From Deltaproteobacteria bacterium (lineage in GTDB: Bacteria; Desulfobacterota; Desulfobacteria; Desulfobacterales; Desulfatibacillaceae): 5,129 nt of DNA. The position numbers and the translations under genes are program-made. The notes under the pieces were generated by a model, which worked only from the letters and a program-made list of their open reading frames with translations, searched no databases and was not told the DNA's origin. Location of the stretch: assembly GCA_021815525.1 (NCBI GenBank), contig JAKAGN010000235.1, forward strand, positions 1 through 5,129, read 5' to 3'. Below are positions 5,122-5,129 of the stretch, piece after piece (within the stretch, counting starts at the first letter, position 1; every line of letters starts with the position of its first letter).

Positions 5122-5129
5122 GGAAAGGG

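Noticed and set aside
4960..5129. ATG frame open to the window end, beginning MAQKWRGTARD
   Set aside because: It lies 8 bp after a candidate -10, lacks a good ribosome binding site, and most of it translates repeat copy 3, including both hairpins. A real gene cannot be fully excluded because the frame is cut by the window edge.

Overview
The window is GC-rich DNA (AT-rich only in short intergenic stretches) from a Gram-negative bacterium: it encodes a TonB-family energy transducer, which needs an outer membrane. The intergenic repeats, with GGGGGTCCGGGGGC and GCCGCCGGAGGC blocks, and the GGGGAAAACC hairpin remind me of Desulfobacterota (sulfate-reducer-like) genomes. That placement is recollection plus inference and needs a database check.

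Layout, left to right. Positions 1-164 have no supportable gene but hold a strong hairpin (96-137). A class I SAM-dependent methyltransferase follows (165-815, +). Its convergent neighbour is a TonB-family protein (1110-2069, -); the gap between them holds an operator-like dyad (890-908) and the first copy of a structured repeat (983-1103). The 325-bp divergent gap 2070-2394 carries the tonB ribosome binding site, a 22-bp dyad containing a TTGACA box, and a promoter candidate for the rightward gene. That gene (2395-4644, +) encodes a 749-residue polytopic membrane protein with a C-terminal TPR array, resembling TMTC-type / GT-C-like proteins. The last 485 bp (4645-5129) hold no convincing gene. 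They contain a second repeat copy in reverse orientation (4660-4763), an AT-rich block with a cluster of CGTTCA-N5-TGAACG dyads including a perfect 32-bp palindrome (4830-4913), a promoter candidate, and a third repeat copy (5031-5121).

The three genes do not look like one pathway. The methyltransferase is a generic small-molecule type with unknown substrate. TonB would couple inner-membrane proton motive force to an outer-membrane receptor, but exbB, exbD and a receptor are not in view. The TPR protein probably acts in envelope glycosylation or protein assembly.

The most interesting material is intergenic. The roughly 90-120-bp element occurs three times and keeps the same two-hairpin architecture while the stem sequences change in a compensating way. 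Its apical loops are mostly GNA triloops (GAA, GCA, GTA), a class known for unusually stable DNA mini-hairpins. Two copies sit just past the stop codon of a gene in the same relative orientation, and dyads of one operator-like family lie 66-117 bp from the other end of each copy.
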